Shown in pieces: positions 1-7,220 of a DNA stretch of 23,891 nt (position 1 is the stretch's first letter; each line of letters starts with the position of its first letter). Location of the stretch: the NCBI GenBank assembly GCA_947442255.1, contig CANEVO010000065.1:1-23891 (forward strand), given 5' to 3'. Source of the DNA: Opitutia bacterium. GTDB taxonomy: Bacteria; Verrucomicrobiota; Verrucomicrobiae; Opitutales; Opitutaceae. Under the pieces are notes generated by a model, which worked only from the letters and a program-made list of their open reading frames with translations, made no database searches and had not been told where the DNA came from. The position numbers were made by a program, and so were the translations under genes.

Positions 1-116
1 AATACATCGCTTGCGGTGCGCCGCAACACGGGGCCTCACAAAAGCGGCGGAGCGGGTAGTGTCCGAGCCTTGCCCCCGCCCCCCAACGTCCATCCCATCG
101 AAGGGCGGAACTGCCG

Positions 117-470
117 ATGCTCGACCTGCAGTCCGCGGTCGAGCTGGACGAATTCTGGTGGGCCACCAAGCGGCTGCTCGCGAGCGCGATGCCGCATCAT
201 TCGTACAGCTTGATGTTGGGCATTGTGGACTACCAGCCGTTGGCAAGCCGGCACCACGTCGCCGTGATCAAGGAGCAGGACAACCGCCCGCTCAACAGCC
301 TCAGCATTGCGCAACCGTATCTGGCCGCCCACCCGCGGCTCAAACTTCATACCGCCGGTGTCAGCCAGCGATCATAGACCGCGGTGTGGCCGCAGTCGCT
401 GAGTCCGAGTGAACGCCGGGTCGCGTTACTGGTCGCGCCCGGGCAGCGCAATCGGTGGCTAACCGAACCG
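117..470 (+). pseudogene. Remnant of a LuxR-type helix-turn-helix regulator
   Basis: An open stretch at 117-374 encodes a plausible regulator N-terminus (LQSAVELDEFWWATKRLL, then MPHHSYSLMLGIVDYQP) and ends at a TAG at 375-377. Reading straight through that stop in the same frame gives SLSPSERRVALLVAPGQRNR (396-455). This strongly resembles the first helices of a LuxR/GerE DNA-binding domain, whose usual form is LTPREREVLxLVAxGxSNxEIA. Only about 4 codons separate the stop from this segment, whereas an intact regulator of this kind would have roughly 100 or more residues there. The gene therefore appears to have lost its middle, and the helix-turn-helix breaks down after residues WLTEP. Recognition of the N-terminal part is from memory of such regulators; the helix-turn-helix match is visible directly. 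Alternatively the 86-aa ORF is a chance frame. Confidence 0.5.
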
Positions 471-586
471 GGGGTGGGGGCAGGCCTCGATTCCGGCTGA
501 CCGCCGGGAACGACGAGCCAAAGGGCGGGCGGGCGTTGTCAAGAGTCAAGACGTGTCCCGGATGGCTGCGGCATTGCCTAATCCAC

Positions 587-979
587 TCAGTCGAACCACT
601 CGTCCGCCGGGTCGAACGCCGGCACCGGCACATTGAGAATCTTCAGCTTGCCGATCGCGCGATGCCGGCAGCCGGGCTTGATGAAGATCGAGGTCATTGG
701 CTTCACAGGGTGCCGCACTCCGTCGAGTTCGATGAAGCCGGTGCCCTCGAGGACGACGTACATTTCCGTCATCTTCCTGTGATAGTGCACCTGCGCGTCC
801 TCCTGGATGTCCACCAGGTGCAGGGTCGCGACCGCATTGTCCGGCGTCGCGAACGCGCGCCGGGCAAAGCCACACGGACAACGCGTCGGCGGGACCTCGT
901 CGAGCTGCGCGATGATGAAATTCGGGCCCTTGATCTGGGCCGCCGCCGGGGTCGGCGCGGGCGCGGAGGACGTTGTCAT
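587..979 (-). CDS. Small single-domain cupin protein
   Basis: The 130-aa product has a single cupin_2-type beta-barrel. Motif 1 is H65-x-H67 followed by E72 (HYHRKMTEMYVVLEGTG), and motif 2 carries H106 (IFIKPGCRHRAIG). These four residues are the usual metal ligands, so the site looks intact. A low-complexity Ala/Pro/Thr head (residues 1-15) precedes the domain, and there is no signal peptide, so it is probably cytoplasmic. Small cupins of this type range from sugar-binding proteins to isomerases and dioxygenases, and the substrate cannot be told from sequence. It carries an unusual C34-P-C36 pair before the barrel. It is probably a single-gene unit: the neighbours are a dead regulator downstream and a repeat cluster upstream. 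Confidence 0.85.
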   Translation of the reverse strand: MTTSSAPAPTPAAAQIKGPNFIIAQLDEVPPTRCPCGFARRAFATPDNAVATLHLVDIQEDAQVHYHRKMTEMYVVLEGTGFIELDGVRHPVKPMTSIFIKPGCRHRAIGKLKILNVPVPAFDPADEWFD

Positions 980-1033
980 GGGCCCGGAACTAACGGCCGG
1001 CCGCCACCGGTGTCAAAAAGATCGACCGCGTGA

Positions 1034-1197
1034 GTTGCGCCGGTCTCCGACCGGTGAAGCTCAGTTCCCCTCCGTTCGACACCGGTCGGGCCCGAGTGGC
1101 ATGAGTCTCCCGACCCATGATCAGTGGGGCGAAAGTCATTCCACGGGTCGGGAGACCCGGGCCACGGGGAATGCGCACCGGTCGGAGACCGCGCCAC
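1034..1197. repeat. Nested inverted palindromic repeats (REPIN-like cluster)
   Basis: Two inverted pairs lie one inside the other. The outer arms are 1034-1056 (core GCGCCGGTCTCCGACCGG) and 1176-1197 (core CCGGTCGGAGACCGCGCC). The inner arms are 1096-1116 (GTGGC, then GTCTCCCGACCC) and 1145-1165 (GGGTCGGGAGACCCGGGCCA plus C). Each arm is itself a GC-rich palindrome. The cluster fills the gap between the cupin gene start and the end of the 554-aa gene, both on the minus strand. Related copies recur at 5162, 11138, 21130 and 23872. Confidence 0.85.
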
Positions 1198-1212
1198 TCC
1201 CCGGTCCGCGAG

Positions 1213-2877
1213 TTACTCGAACTTCCGGCGACCGCGGGAGCGGCTTGGCTTCTTGTCGCCACTCTTCCCGTCGGTCTCGCCTTCGCCCGCGCTACTTCGG
1301 GACTTCGCTTCGCCTGCGGGCGCGGGCTTGGCGTTGAGCCAGAGTTCGCCCTTGGCGTTGCGCGCCAGCCAGAAAACGTCACCCGCGTACTCCACCGTCA
1401 CCGGTTTCTCGCGCGGCTTCTCCGGCAGCTTCAAGCCGGCCGCCACGAGATGATGGACGAGTTCGTCGAGCGCGGTTCCGCGTTCCTCGGCGATCCCCTC
1501 GACCTTCGCCGCGAGGGCGTCGGTCCGGGTCGGCTTCAACAAAGAACGCACGACGGCAAAGATGTTATCGCCGGCCGGCTTGGTTTCGATCCCGGCCGCG
1601 GTGGCGAGAGGCTGCTCGGCGCTTTCAACCGGAATAGACGATTCACCACCGAGTTCGGGGGCGACCGAGGCTTCATTCGCACTGGCAACGGTCTCCCCGG
1701 GCTCCTTGTCGCGACCGTTGATCCAGAGTCCACCGCGCGAGTCGAGATTCAGCCACCAAAGTTGATCCTCGATTTCGACGTACACGGGCTTGTCAGCCGG
1801 GCCGGCCGGCATCACGAGGCCGAGGCCGGCAAAAGCCGTCTTCAAGTCGCCTTCGCTGCATTTCAGCGCCCGCGAAAGGAAACTGCCGCTGCCTGAACCG
1901 CCGGGACCGCGTCGATTCCGGCGCATCAGCGGCCGGATTTTTTCCAAAAAGGCCGAACCATCCGGCAGCGGCGCGCCCGGCGCGCGTGGCGCCGCTTCGG
2001 ACGTACGACCCGCGGAGACCTCTAGGGAGGGCGCGGAATCCGGCTGGCGTTCGCCGCCCTCGGACCGCGGCGCGCGCTCGGCACGCGGTTCACGCTCTTC
2101 CGGACGCGGACGCTCGGGCTTCGGCTCCTCTTCGACGGTGACCCGCTCGGCTTTCACCGAACGGAAAACAGGACGGGGCTTTTCCTTGGTGTTGATCCAA
2201 AGCTCGCCGCGGCGGTTCTCGTTCAGCCAATAAAGATCGCCGTCGTACTCGAGATGCACCGGTTTGTCGTCCTCGCTCTCGGGAATAACGAAGCCGCACT
2301 CGATCAGCGCGCCCTTGATGTCGTCCTCTGACTGGTCCCATTTGCGCGCCAGATAATCCGCGCCCACTGACATGCCCGGACCGCGTTGATTACGGCGCAT
2401 GTGCGGACGCATCGCCTCGAAAAAGGTCGGGAGTTCATCCTCCTCGGCGGCCGTCAGCTTGTCCCAATCATCGACCTTCGCCTCATCCTCGTCCGCATCG
2501 GCGTCCGCGTCACGCGACGTGTCGACGAGACTGCGCAGGCCATCCTCCGGGGCGACCTTCTCATCGATGAAACTCGCCGGCGGCTCTTCGCCAGTACCCG
2601 AGCGGGCGGCGACTTCCTTGAACTTGGCCTCGAACTCGGCGCGCAGCTTGTCCGCCTCGGCCTTGGCCGCCGCGCTGGCCGCACCCTCGAGGGTCCAGTC
2701 CCGCTGCGTGGAGCGGCGGGCGAGGCCGGAAAAAGCCAGAGCGTTGTCCGGCAGGGTCTGGTAATGAATGATCTCCCATTCATCACGGCCCAGGTCGCCA
2801 AGAAATTTTTCGAGCAACGCCGGTGAGGCGAATCCTCCCTTGCCGCTGCTGATGACCTTGTATTCCCAGACGGACAT
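1213..2877 (-). CDS. Hypothetical protein: DUF4177-like N-terminus plus three copies of an undescribed module
   Basis: The 554-aa protein has no signal peptide or membrane segment. Residues 1-55 (MSVWEYKVIS through DEWEIIHYQ) match the pattern of DUF4177, a small domain of unknown function. Residues ~60-95 are a charged Ala/Glu/Lys helix, probably coiled coil. Three related modules follow at ~151-234, 309-393 and 439-520. Each has two predicted helices and then a beta-hairpin of the form PVxxEYxGDLYWLNxxxxGELWIN. Modules 1 and 2 also share MRRNxRGPG; module 3 has lost it. Long acidic or Pro/Glu/Arg linkers join the modules, and the tail is Lys/Arg/Ser-rich (ending SRGRRKFE), as in many nucleic-acid-binding proteins. 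The helix-turn-helix-hairpin shape could be a winged helix, but that is inference. Function is unknown. It is divergent from the TonB receptor gene. Confidence 0.85.
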   Translation of the reverse strand: MSVWEYKVISSGKGGFASPALLEKFLGDLGRDEWEIIHYQTLPDNALAFSGLARRSTQRDWTLEGAASAAAKAEADKLRAEFEAKFKEVAARSGTGEEPPASFIDEKVAPEDGLRSLVDTSRDADADADEDEAKVDDWDKLTAAEEDELPTFFEAMRPHMRRNQRGPGMSVGADYLARKWDQSEDDIKGALIECGFVIPESEDDKPVHLEYDGDLYWLNENRRGELWINTKEKPRPVFRSVKAERVTVEEEPKPERPRPEEREPRAERAPRSEGGERQPDSAPSLEVSAGRTSEAAPRAPGAPLPDGSAFLEKIRPLMRRNRRGPGGSGSGSFLSRALKCSEGDLKTAFAGLGLVMPAGPADKPVYVEIEDQLWWLNLDSRGGLWINGRDKEPGETVASANEASVAPELGGESSIPVESAEQPLATAAGIETKPAGDNIFAVVRSLLKPTRTDALAAKVEGIAEERGTALDELVHHLVAAGLKLPEKPREKPVTVEYAGDVFWLARNAKGELWLNAKPAPAGEAKSRSSAGEGETDGKSGDKKPSRSRGRRKFE

Positions 2878-2933
2878 GTTGATTTCGTTTTTGCGCTGAA
2901 CCTGAAAGCCATCCCAAATGCCGGTGCACTTGC

Positions 2934-2974
2934 CCAGCCAAATCGCGCAGGCTCCTCACCGACGTGCGGGCTGG
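2934..2974. other. Hairpin-forming sequence in the divergent intergenic region
   Basis: CCAGCC (2934-2939) pairs with GGCTGG (2969-2974), and CGCA (2946-2949) pairs with TGCG (2965-2968). This gives a 10-bp stem with a 6-nt bulge on one side and a 15-nt loop. It lies between the 554-aa gene (start 2877, minus) and the TonB receptor gene (start 3024, plus), so it could be in either leader. I recognise no riboswitch consensus, including cobalamin. Confidence 0.3.
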
Positions 2975-3023
2975 TCCCACGGCGGGGCGGCGGCCCGGCT
3001 GGCGTTCGTCCTTCTCCTTTTCC

Positions 3024-5147
3024 ATGAAACTCTCCGTCACCCTTCCCATTCTAACCGGCTGGCTGCTCGCCGGAGCGCTCCTGCCGGCTTTTGGCCAGCC
3101 CGCCGCCGCACCGGAGAAACTGGACACCCTCGTGGTGACCGCCGCCCGGGCGCCGCAGCCGATCGACCAAGTGGCCTACTCGGTCAAGGCACTCGACGCC
3201 GGGACCCTGCGTGACATCCCCGCGATCACCCTGGACGGCGCCCTGCGCTCGGTACCCGGCTTTAGTCTCTTTCGCCGCAGTGATAGCCTGACGGCCCAGC
3301 CGACGACTCAGGGCGTTTCGCTCCGCGGGCTCGGGCCGAGCGGCGCGAGCCGATCGCTGATCGTGCTCGATGGCGTGCCGCTCAACGATCCCTTTGGCGG
3401 CTGGGTGGCCTGGACCAAGATCCCGCGGGCCGGACTATCCCGTGCGGAGCTCGTCCCCGGCGGCGGCGCGACGGCGTGGGGCAATGCCGCCCTCGGCGGC
3501 GTCGTGCAACTGATCACCGAGCCCGTTTCTGGCTCCTCCACGCAGGCCACGCTGCTGGGCGGCGACTACACGACCCGGAGCTTCGAGATCGCGACCACGC
3601 AGACGGCGGGCCGCGGCTCGGTCCAGTTACTCGGCCGGATGTTTGCCACCAATGGATTCCGACTCCTCAGCCGGGAACGCCGCGGCCCGATCGACATCGC
3701 CGCCTCGAGCCGCCACAATTGGATCGCCCTCCGCGCCCGGCAGCCGTTCGGCGCGAATCTCGAACTCAGCGTGACCGGGCGGGCATTCGAGGAGGAACGA
3801 GGCAATGGCACGCCTTTCCAGAACAACTCGTCCCGCGAGAAATTCGCCTCGATCGGCCTCGGTGGTCAGCCGGGCGGCAGCTTCAGTTGGAACGCCGTCG
3901 GCTACGTCCAGGATCAGTCGTTCGCGGCGACCTTCAGCGCGGTCAACGCGACGCGCACCGCCGAAACCCCGGCCAGCGACCAGTTCGCCGTGCCCGCGAA
4001 GGCGGGCGGCGTGGCGTGGACCGGATCGTGGCAGCATGGCAATGGCGCTCGCACCAACGCCGGTGCCGACTGGCGCACGGTTCGCGGTGAAACGCGCGAG
4101 CACTTCACCTTCACGGCGGGGAACTTCACGCGGCTCCGCGTCGCGGGCGGACAGCAGGCGGTCGGCGGCGTGTTCGCCCTCCACGAGCAGCCCATTGCCG
4201 GCGCCCTCCGCGGCACGATCGGAGCCCGGGTCGACTGGTGGAAGGACACTGATGGTCATCGCCGCGAAAGCGATCGCGCCACCGGTGTCGCGTCGCGCAA
4301 CGATGTTTTCGCCGATCTCGACGACACCGAGTTCAGCCCGACCGCCGGGCTCGTCTGGACCTCCGGCCGCACGTGGCGGGTCCGTGCCAATGCCCAGCAG
4401 GCATTCCGCCGTCCCACCCTGAACGAACTCCACCGTCCGTTCCGCGTCGGACCCAACGTCACCGAGGCCAACGCGAATCTCCGCACCGAGCGCGTCACCA
4501 GCGGCGAGGCCGGTATCGAGTGGTCGTGGTTCCGGCCCGGCGCGCCCACGGGCACGGCGCCGACACTGCAACTTGGAGCCACGGGGTTCACCAACGATCT
4601 GCGCGACGCCGTGGGCAACGTGACCATCGCCCGCGGTCCCGGTGTTTTCCCGATCGTCGGCTTTGTCGCCGCCGGCGGCGTGGGTCGCCAGCGCCAGAAC
4701 CTCGAGAAGATCCGCGTCCAGGGCGTCGAGCTTTCCGCCATGTGGCAGGTCGCGAAATCCCTCAGCGTCACCGCGGACTATATCTTCAACGATGCCCGGG
4801 TCCGGCGCGCGTTGTCCGCTCCCGCGATCGTCGGCAACCGGGTCGCGCAGGTGCCGCGCGCCAGTGCCTCGCTGGGTGCCTCCTGGCGCGGGCCGGCCGG
4901 GATCACGTTCACGCTCCGGGTGCGCTGGATCGGGCGGCAGTTCGAGGACGACGAGAACCAACTCACCCTGGGCGAGGTCACCGTGCTCGATCTTGGGGTG
5001 TCGAAGCGGCTGACCGAACACGTGGATCTTTTCGTGAACATCGAGAATTTCGGCGATGCCCGGATTGAAACCGGCCGCACGGCCGACGGTCTCGTCAACA
5101 CCGGCACCCCACGGCTCGCCCTCGCCGGGTTGCGCGGCAGTTGGTAA
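3024..5147 (+). CDS. TonB-dependent outer-membrane receptor
   Basis: The ATG at 3024 gives a 707-aa protein starting MKLSVTLPIL with a clear signal peptide, cleaved near AFG-Q24 or just after. A reading extended to 2964 would put 20 Arg/Pro-rich residues before the signal peptide, so 3024 is preferred. A TonB-box-like LDTLVVTAAR (~33-42) is followed by the plug domain (~45-160), which includes QGVSLRGLGPSGASRSLIVL and GNAALGGVVQLITEP. The rest is a beta-barrel of alternating polar and aromatic strands, ending LRGSW with the usual C-terminal aromatic residue. Such receptors import siderophores, cobalamin, sugars or metals using energy from TonB/ExbBD. The ligand cannot be assigned, and no SusD-type partner is adjacent. 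A repeat pair follows the stop. Confidence 0.95.
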   Translation: MKLSVTLPILTGWLLAGALLPAFGQPAAAPEKLDTLVVTAARAPQPIDQVAYSVKALDAGTLRDIPAITLDGALRSVPGFSLFRRSDSLTAQPTTQGVSLRGLGPSGASRSLIVLDGVPLNDPFGGWVAWTKIPRAGLSRAELVPGGGATAWGNAALGGVVQLITEPVSGSSTQATLLGGDYTTRSFEIATTQTAGRGSVQLLGRMFATNGFRLLSRERRGPIDIAASSRHNWIALRARQPFGANLELSVTGRAFEEERGNGTPFQNNSSREKFASIGLGGQPGGSFSWNAVGYVQDQSFAATFSAVNATRTAETPASDQFAVPAKAGGVAWTGSWQHGNGARTNAGADWRTVRGETREHFTFTAGNFTRLRVAGGQQAVGGVFALHEQPIAGALRGTIGARVDWWKDTDGHRRESDRATGVASRNDVFADLDDTEFSPTAGLVWTSGRTWRVRANAQQAFRRPTLNELHRPFRVGPNVTEANANLRTERVTSGEAGIEWSWFRPGAPTGTAPTLQLGATGFTNDLRDAVGNVTIARGPGVFPIVGFVAAGGVGRQRQNLEKIRVQGVELSAMWQVAKSLSVTADYIFNDARVRRALSAPAIVGNRVAQVPRASASLGASWRGPAGITFTLRVRWIGRQFEDDENQLTLGEVTVLDLGVSKRLTEHVDLFVNIENFGDARIETGRTADGLVNTGTPRLALAGLRGSW

Positions 5148-5161
5148 CGCGGCTTGGTCCC

Positions 5162-5230
5162 GTGGCGCGGGCCTCCCGACCCGTCTCGGGCAGCTCGGAA
5201 GCACTGCACGGGTCGGGAGAACTGTGCCAC
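5162..5230. repeat. Inverted palindromic repeat pair after the TonB receptor gene
   Basis: The arms are 5162-5183 (GTGGC, then CTCCCGACCCG) and 5207-5230 (CGGGTCGGGAG, then GTGCCAC). They are the same subfamily as the inner pair at 1096-1165. The arms can fold into one imperfect hairpin 14 bp after the receptor stop codon and may act as a transcription stop or mRNA stabiliser, though there is no T-run. Confidence 0.75.
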
Positions 5231-5294
5231 CCGGCCCACCGCTCTCCCCTTTCGGAATAAACTCGGCGGTCCGCCGCTCTGACCTCACATTCCG

Positions 5295-5322
5295 GGAACT
5301 GACCCCGCTAACGGCCCTCCAA
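5295..5322 (+). promoter_or_regulatory. Possible ECF/sigma-E-like promoter of msrP
   Basis: GGAACTG (5295-5301), 15 bp, then CTCCAA (5317-5322) resembles the GGAACTT ... TCnAA pattern of sigma-E-type ECF factors. A start site near 5329 would leave a very short leader beginning at the Shine-Dalgarno sequence, which weakens the case. This is a pattern match only. Confidence 0.22.
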
Positions 5323-5327
5323 CGGCC

Positions 5328-5333
5328 AAGGAG
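5328..5333 (+). promoter_or_regulatory. Strong ribosome binding site for msrP
   Basis: AAGGAG lies 8 nt before the ATG at 5342. It fixes the start of msrP and stands out, because most other genes here lack a recognisable Shine-Dalgarno sequence. Confidence 0.8.
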
Positions 5334-5341
5334 AATCCATC

Positions 5342-6310
5342 ATGCTTATCCGCACACCGAAAGACTGGGAACTGCCCGAATCCGTTGTCACCCCCGAGAG
5401 CGCCTACGAACTCCGTCCCCGCCGTGACTTCCTCAAGACGATCGGTCTCGGACTCGCGGGCGCGACCCTGGGCGGACGCGATCTGCTCGGCGCGACCGGC
5501 GGATTTCCCTCCAAGGAAAATCCCGACTACCCCGCGAGCGCGCTCAAGCCGACGGCCTACGAGTACATCACGGGCTACAATAATTTCTACGAGTTCGGCA
5601 CCGACAAGGCCGAGCCCAGGGTCGCCGCCGGCAAGTGGCAGCCCGAGCCGTGGACCGTCGAACTCGCCGGGTTGATCCGGAACCCGGCCAAGATCGACGT
5701 CAACGATTTGATCAAGCAGGTCGGCGGACTCGAGCAGCGCGTCTATCGAATGCGCTGCGTCGAGGCGTGGTCGATGGTCATTCCGTGGGATGGCTTTCAA
5801 CTCTCGAAGCTCGTCGCCCTCGCCGACCCGTTGCCCGAGGCGAAGTTCGTCAAGCTGACGACCCTCCTCGATCCGAAGAACATGCCCGGCCAGCGCCAGC
5901 GGTCGCTCGACTGGCCCTATGTCGAGGGCCTGCGCCTCGACGAGGCAAACCACGAACTGGCGTTCATCGCCACCGGCATTTACGGCAAGCCGATCCCGAA
6001 CCAGAACGGCGCGCCGCTGCGCCTCGTCGTGCCGTGGAAGTACGGCTTCAAGGGCGTGAAATCGATCGTGAAGATCGAGTTCGTCGCCAAGCAGCCGATG
6101 AACACCTGGCGTCAGATGCAGGCGAGCGAGTACGGCTTCCTGGCGAACGTGAACCCGAACGTCGATCATCCCCGCTGGTCCCAGGCCAGCGAGCGCATCA
6201 TCGGCGCCGGCGGCGTGCTGGGCGCCCGGCAAAAGACCCTCATGTTTAACGGCTATGAGAAGCAGGTGGCCGCGCTCTACCAGGGCGTCGACCTGCGGAA
6301 GTTTTATTGA
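5342..6310 (+). CDS. msrP: Protein-methionine-sulfoxide reductase catalytic subunit MsrP (YedY)
   Basis: The 322-aa periplasmic molybdoenzyme reduces methionine sulfoxide in envelope proteins, taking electrons from the membrane heme protein MsrQ. A twin-arginine signal is clear: R27-R28-D-F-L-K followed by a short hydrophobic stretch, which fits Tat export of a folded molybdopterin protein. The molybdenum-ligating cysteine is C139 in YRMRCVEAWSMVIPW. The family signatures EYITGYNNFYEFGTDK (74-89) and NPNVDHPRWSQA are present, and the length is normal for the family. It has an unusually good ribosome binding site. msrQ follows 125 bp downstream, with a repeat hairpin in the gap. The chaperone and cofactor genes are not in the window. 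Confidence 0.96.
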   Translation: MLIRTPKDWELPESVVTPESAYELRPRRDFLKTIGLGLAGATLGGRDLLGATGGFPSKENPDYPASALKPTAYEYITGYNNFYEFGTDKAEPRVAAGKWQPEPWTVELAGLIRNPAKIDVNDLIKQVGGLEQRVYRMRCVEAWSMVIPWDGFQLSKLVALADPLPEAKFVKLTTLLDPKNMPGQRQRSLDWPYVEGLRLDEANHELAFIATGIYGKPIPNQNGAPLRLVVPWKYGFKGVKSIVKIEFVAKQPMNTWRQMQASEYGFLANVNPNVDHPRWSQASERIIGAGGVLGARQKTLMFNGYEKQVAALYQGVDLRKFY

Positions 6311-6328
6311 GCCGGTGACCGCCCGCGT

Positions 6329-6396
6329 GGGTTGTTAGTCCCGCCTTCAGGCGGCCACCGTGGCATAATTCCGCCTCAAGGCGGGACTACCAACCC
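6329..6396. repeat. REPIN-like inverted repeat between msrP and msrQ
   Basis: The left arm (6329-6346, GGGTTGTTAGTCCCGCCT) matches the reverse complement of the right arm (6379-6396) at 17 of 18 positions. Within each half is a smaller palindrome (CCGCCTTCAGGCGG at 6341-6354; CCGCCTCAAGGCGG at 6371-6384). Read from either end, the element begins GTTAG or GTAG before a GC-rich palindrome, like REP sequences. It could form a long stem in an msrPQ transcript. Confidence 0.85.
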
Positions 6397-6435
6397 AGAG
6401 ACGCCGGCCACTTCACTCTTGCCGACGCCCCCCGC

Positions 6436-7077
6436 GTGCCTCTCCTCGAAAAGCTTCTCCGGTCCAAGGTCGTCATCTGGATCCTGATCGTCCTCCCCGG
6501 GCTCTGGCCCGCGTGGCCGATCTTTCGCCAGGACTTCACCGTTCTCGCGGATCCGCTGAAGTACGTCCTGCACCATCTCGGCTTCGTCGCGTGCCTGCTG
6601 CTCGCGATTGTCCTGACCTTCACGCCGCTGCGGATCCTTTTTCCCAAATCCGGTGTCGCCCTCGCTTTGAACCGCCACCGCCGGCTCGTGGGCGTGAGCG
6701 CGTTCGCCTACGCCACACTGCATTTCACGACGCACATTCTCTACGTTTACGATGGCGCCTTCGCGACCTTGCGCAGCGAGCTGCAGAAGCCGTTTCAACT
6801 TACCGGGCTCGCGACGCTCGCCATTCTGCTGGTGCTCGCCATCACGAGCCTGCCCGCGGCCATCCGCTGGCTCGGCGGGAAACGGTGGAAGAACCTGCAC
6901 CGGCTCGCCTATGTCGCCGCCGGACTCGTCGCCTACCACCAGGCCATCGCCCGCAAAATCTTTCCGCTCCAGGTCCTCTGGATCTTCGTGCCCCTCCTGC
7001 TGCTCGAGATCGCCCGGATCGTGAAGCAGCGGAGAAACAGCGCCGGTCTCCGGACGGCGGCCCGGCCCGCGCCGTAG
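6436..7077 (+). CDS. msrQ: Heme-binding membrane subunit MsrQ (YedZ)
   Basis: The 213-aa integral membrane protein of the ferric-reductase-like family carries electrons from the quinone pool or cytosolic flavin to MsrP. The start is GTG at 6436. Hydrophobic segments fall at about 12-30, 43-65, 83-103, 122-142, 155-170 and 176-195. Likely heme-ligand histidines are H96 (ATLHFTTH), H155 (NLHRLAYV) and H168 (AYHQAIA), in the family's usual places. The length is typical. It pairs functionally with msrP upstream. The 125-bp gap, filled by a repeat, is wider than usual for this pair, so co-transcription is likely but not certain. Confidence 0.95.
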   Translation: MPLLEKLLRSKVVIWILIVLPGLWPAWPIFRQDFTVLADPLKYVLHHLGFVACLLLAIVLTFTPLRILFPKSGVALALNRHRRLVGVSAFAYATLHFTTHILYVYDGAFATLRSELQKPFQLTGLATLAILLVLAITSLPAAIRWLGGKRWKNLHRLAYVAAGLVAYHQAIARKIFPLQVLWIFVPLLLLEIARIVKQRRNSAGLRTAARPAP

Positions 7078-7080
7078 AGC

Positions 7081-7094
7081 CTTCAAAGTTGAAG
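7081..7094. terminator. Small palindrome just after msrQ
   Basis: CTTCAA-AG-TTGAAG is a perfect 6-bp inverted repeat starting 4 nt after the msrQ stop codon. It has low GC for this genome and no T-run. It may be a weak terminator or another repeat family member. Confidence 0.3.
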
Positions 7095-7115
7095 TGTCGC
7101 CTGACTAGACGTCGT

Positions 7116-7203
7116 GGGCGCGCACGAGGCGCGCCCCTACGAAATGCGCGAAGGGGAGCTCGGCCACCTGCGCTACGTGTAGGGGCGTGGCTCGTCCACG
7201 CCC
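7116..7203. repeat. REPIN-like inverted pair between msrQ and the hydrolase gene
   Basis: The left element (7116-7140) ends GCGCGCCCCTAC. The right element (7179-7203) begins GTAGGGGCGTGGCTCGTCCA. They are inverted copies of a family with the pattern GTAGGGGCG-TGGCTCGTCCA-CGCCC, and both halves are internally palindromic. A short palindrome CTACGTGTAG (7173-7182) sits at the inner edge of the right copy. The pair occupies most of the gap between two converging genes. Confidence 0.8.
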
Positions 7204-7220
7204 GGGTGGCTACAGGGGCC

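Noticed and set aside
1034..1197. Possible CRISPR array from evenly spaced similar units
   Set aside because: Units are inverted rather than direct, only four are present, spacers are unequal, and there are no cas genes.
2964..3023. N-terminal extension of the TonB receptor (20 residues)
   Set aside because: Arg/Pro-rich and would precede a normal signal peptide; 3024 is the better start.
2878..3023. Cobalamin riboswitch before the TonB receptor
   Set aside because: No B12-box-like conserved core on either strand.
3627..5288. A 553-aa open frame on the minus strand across the TonB receptor
   Set aside because: It mirrors the receptor's high-GC codons, is rich in Arg/Gly/Ala/Asp with no domain, and the plus strand has a clear receptor with signal peptide and C-terminal Trp.
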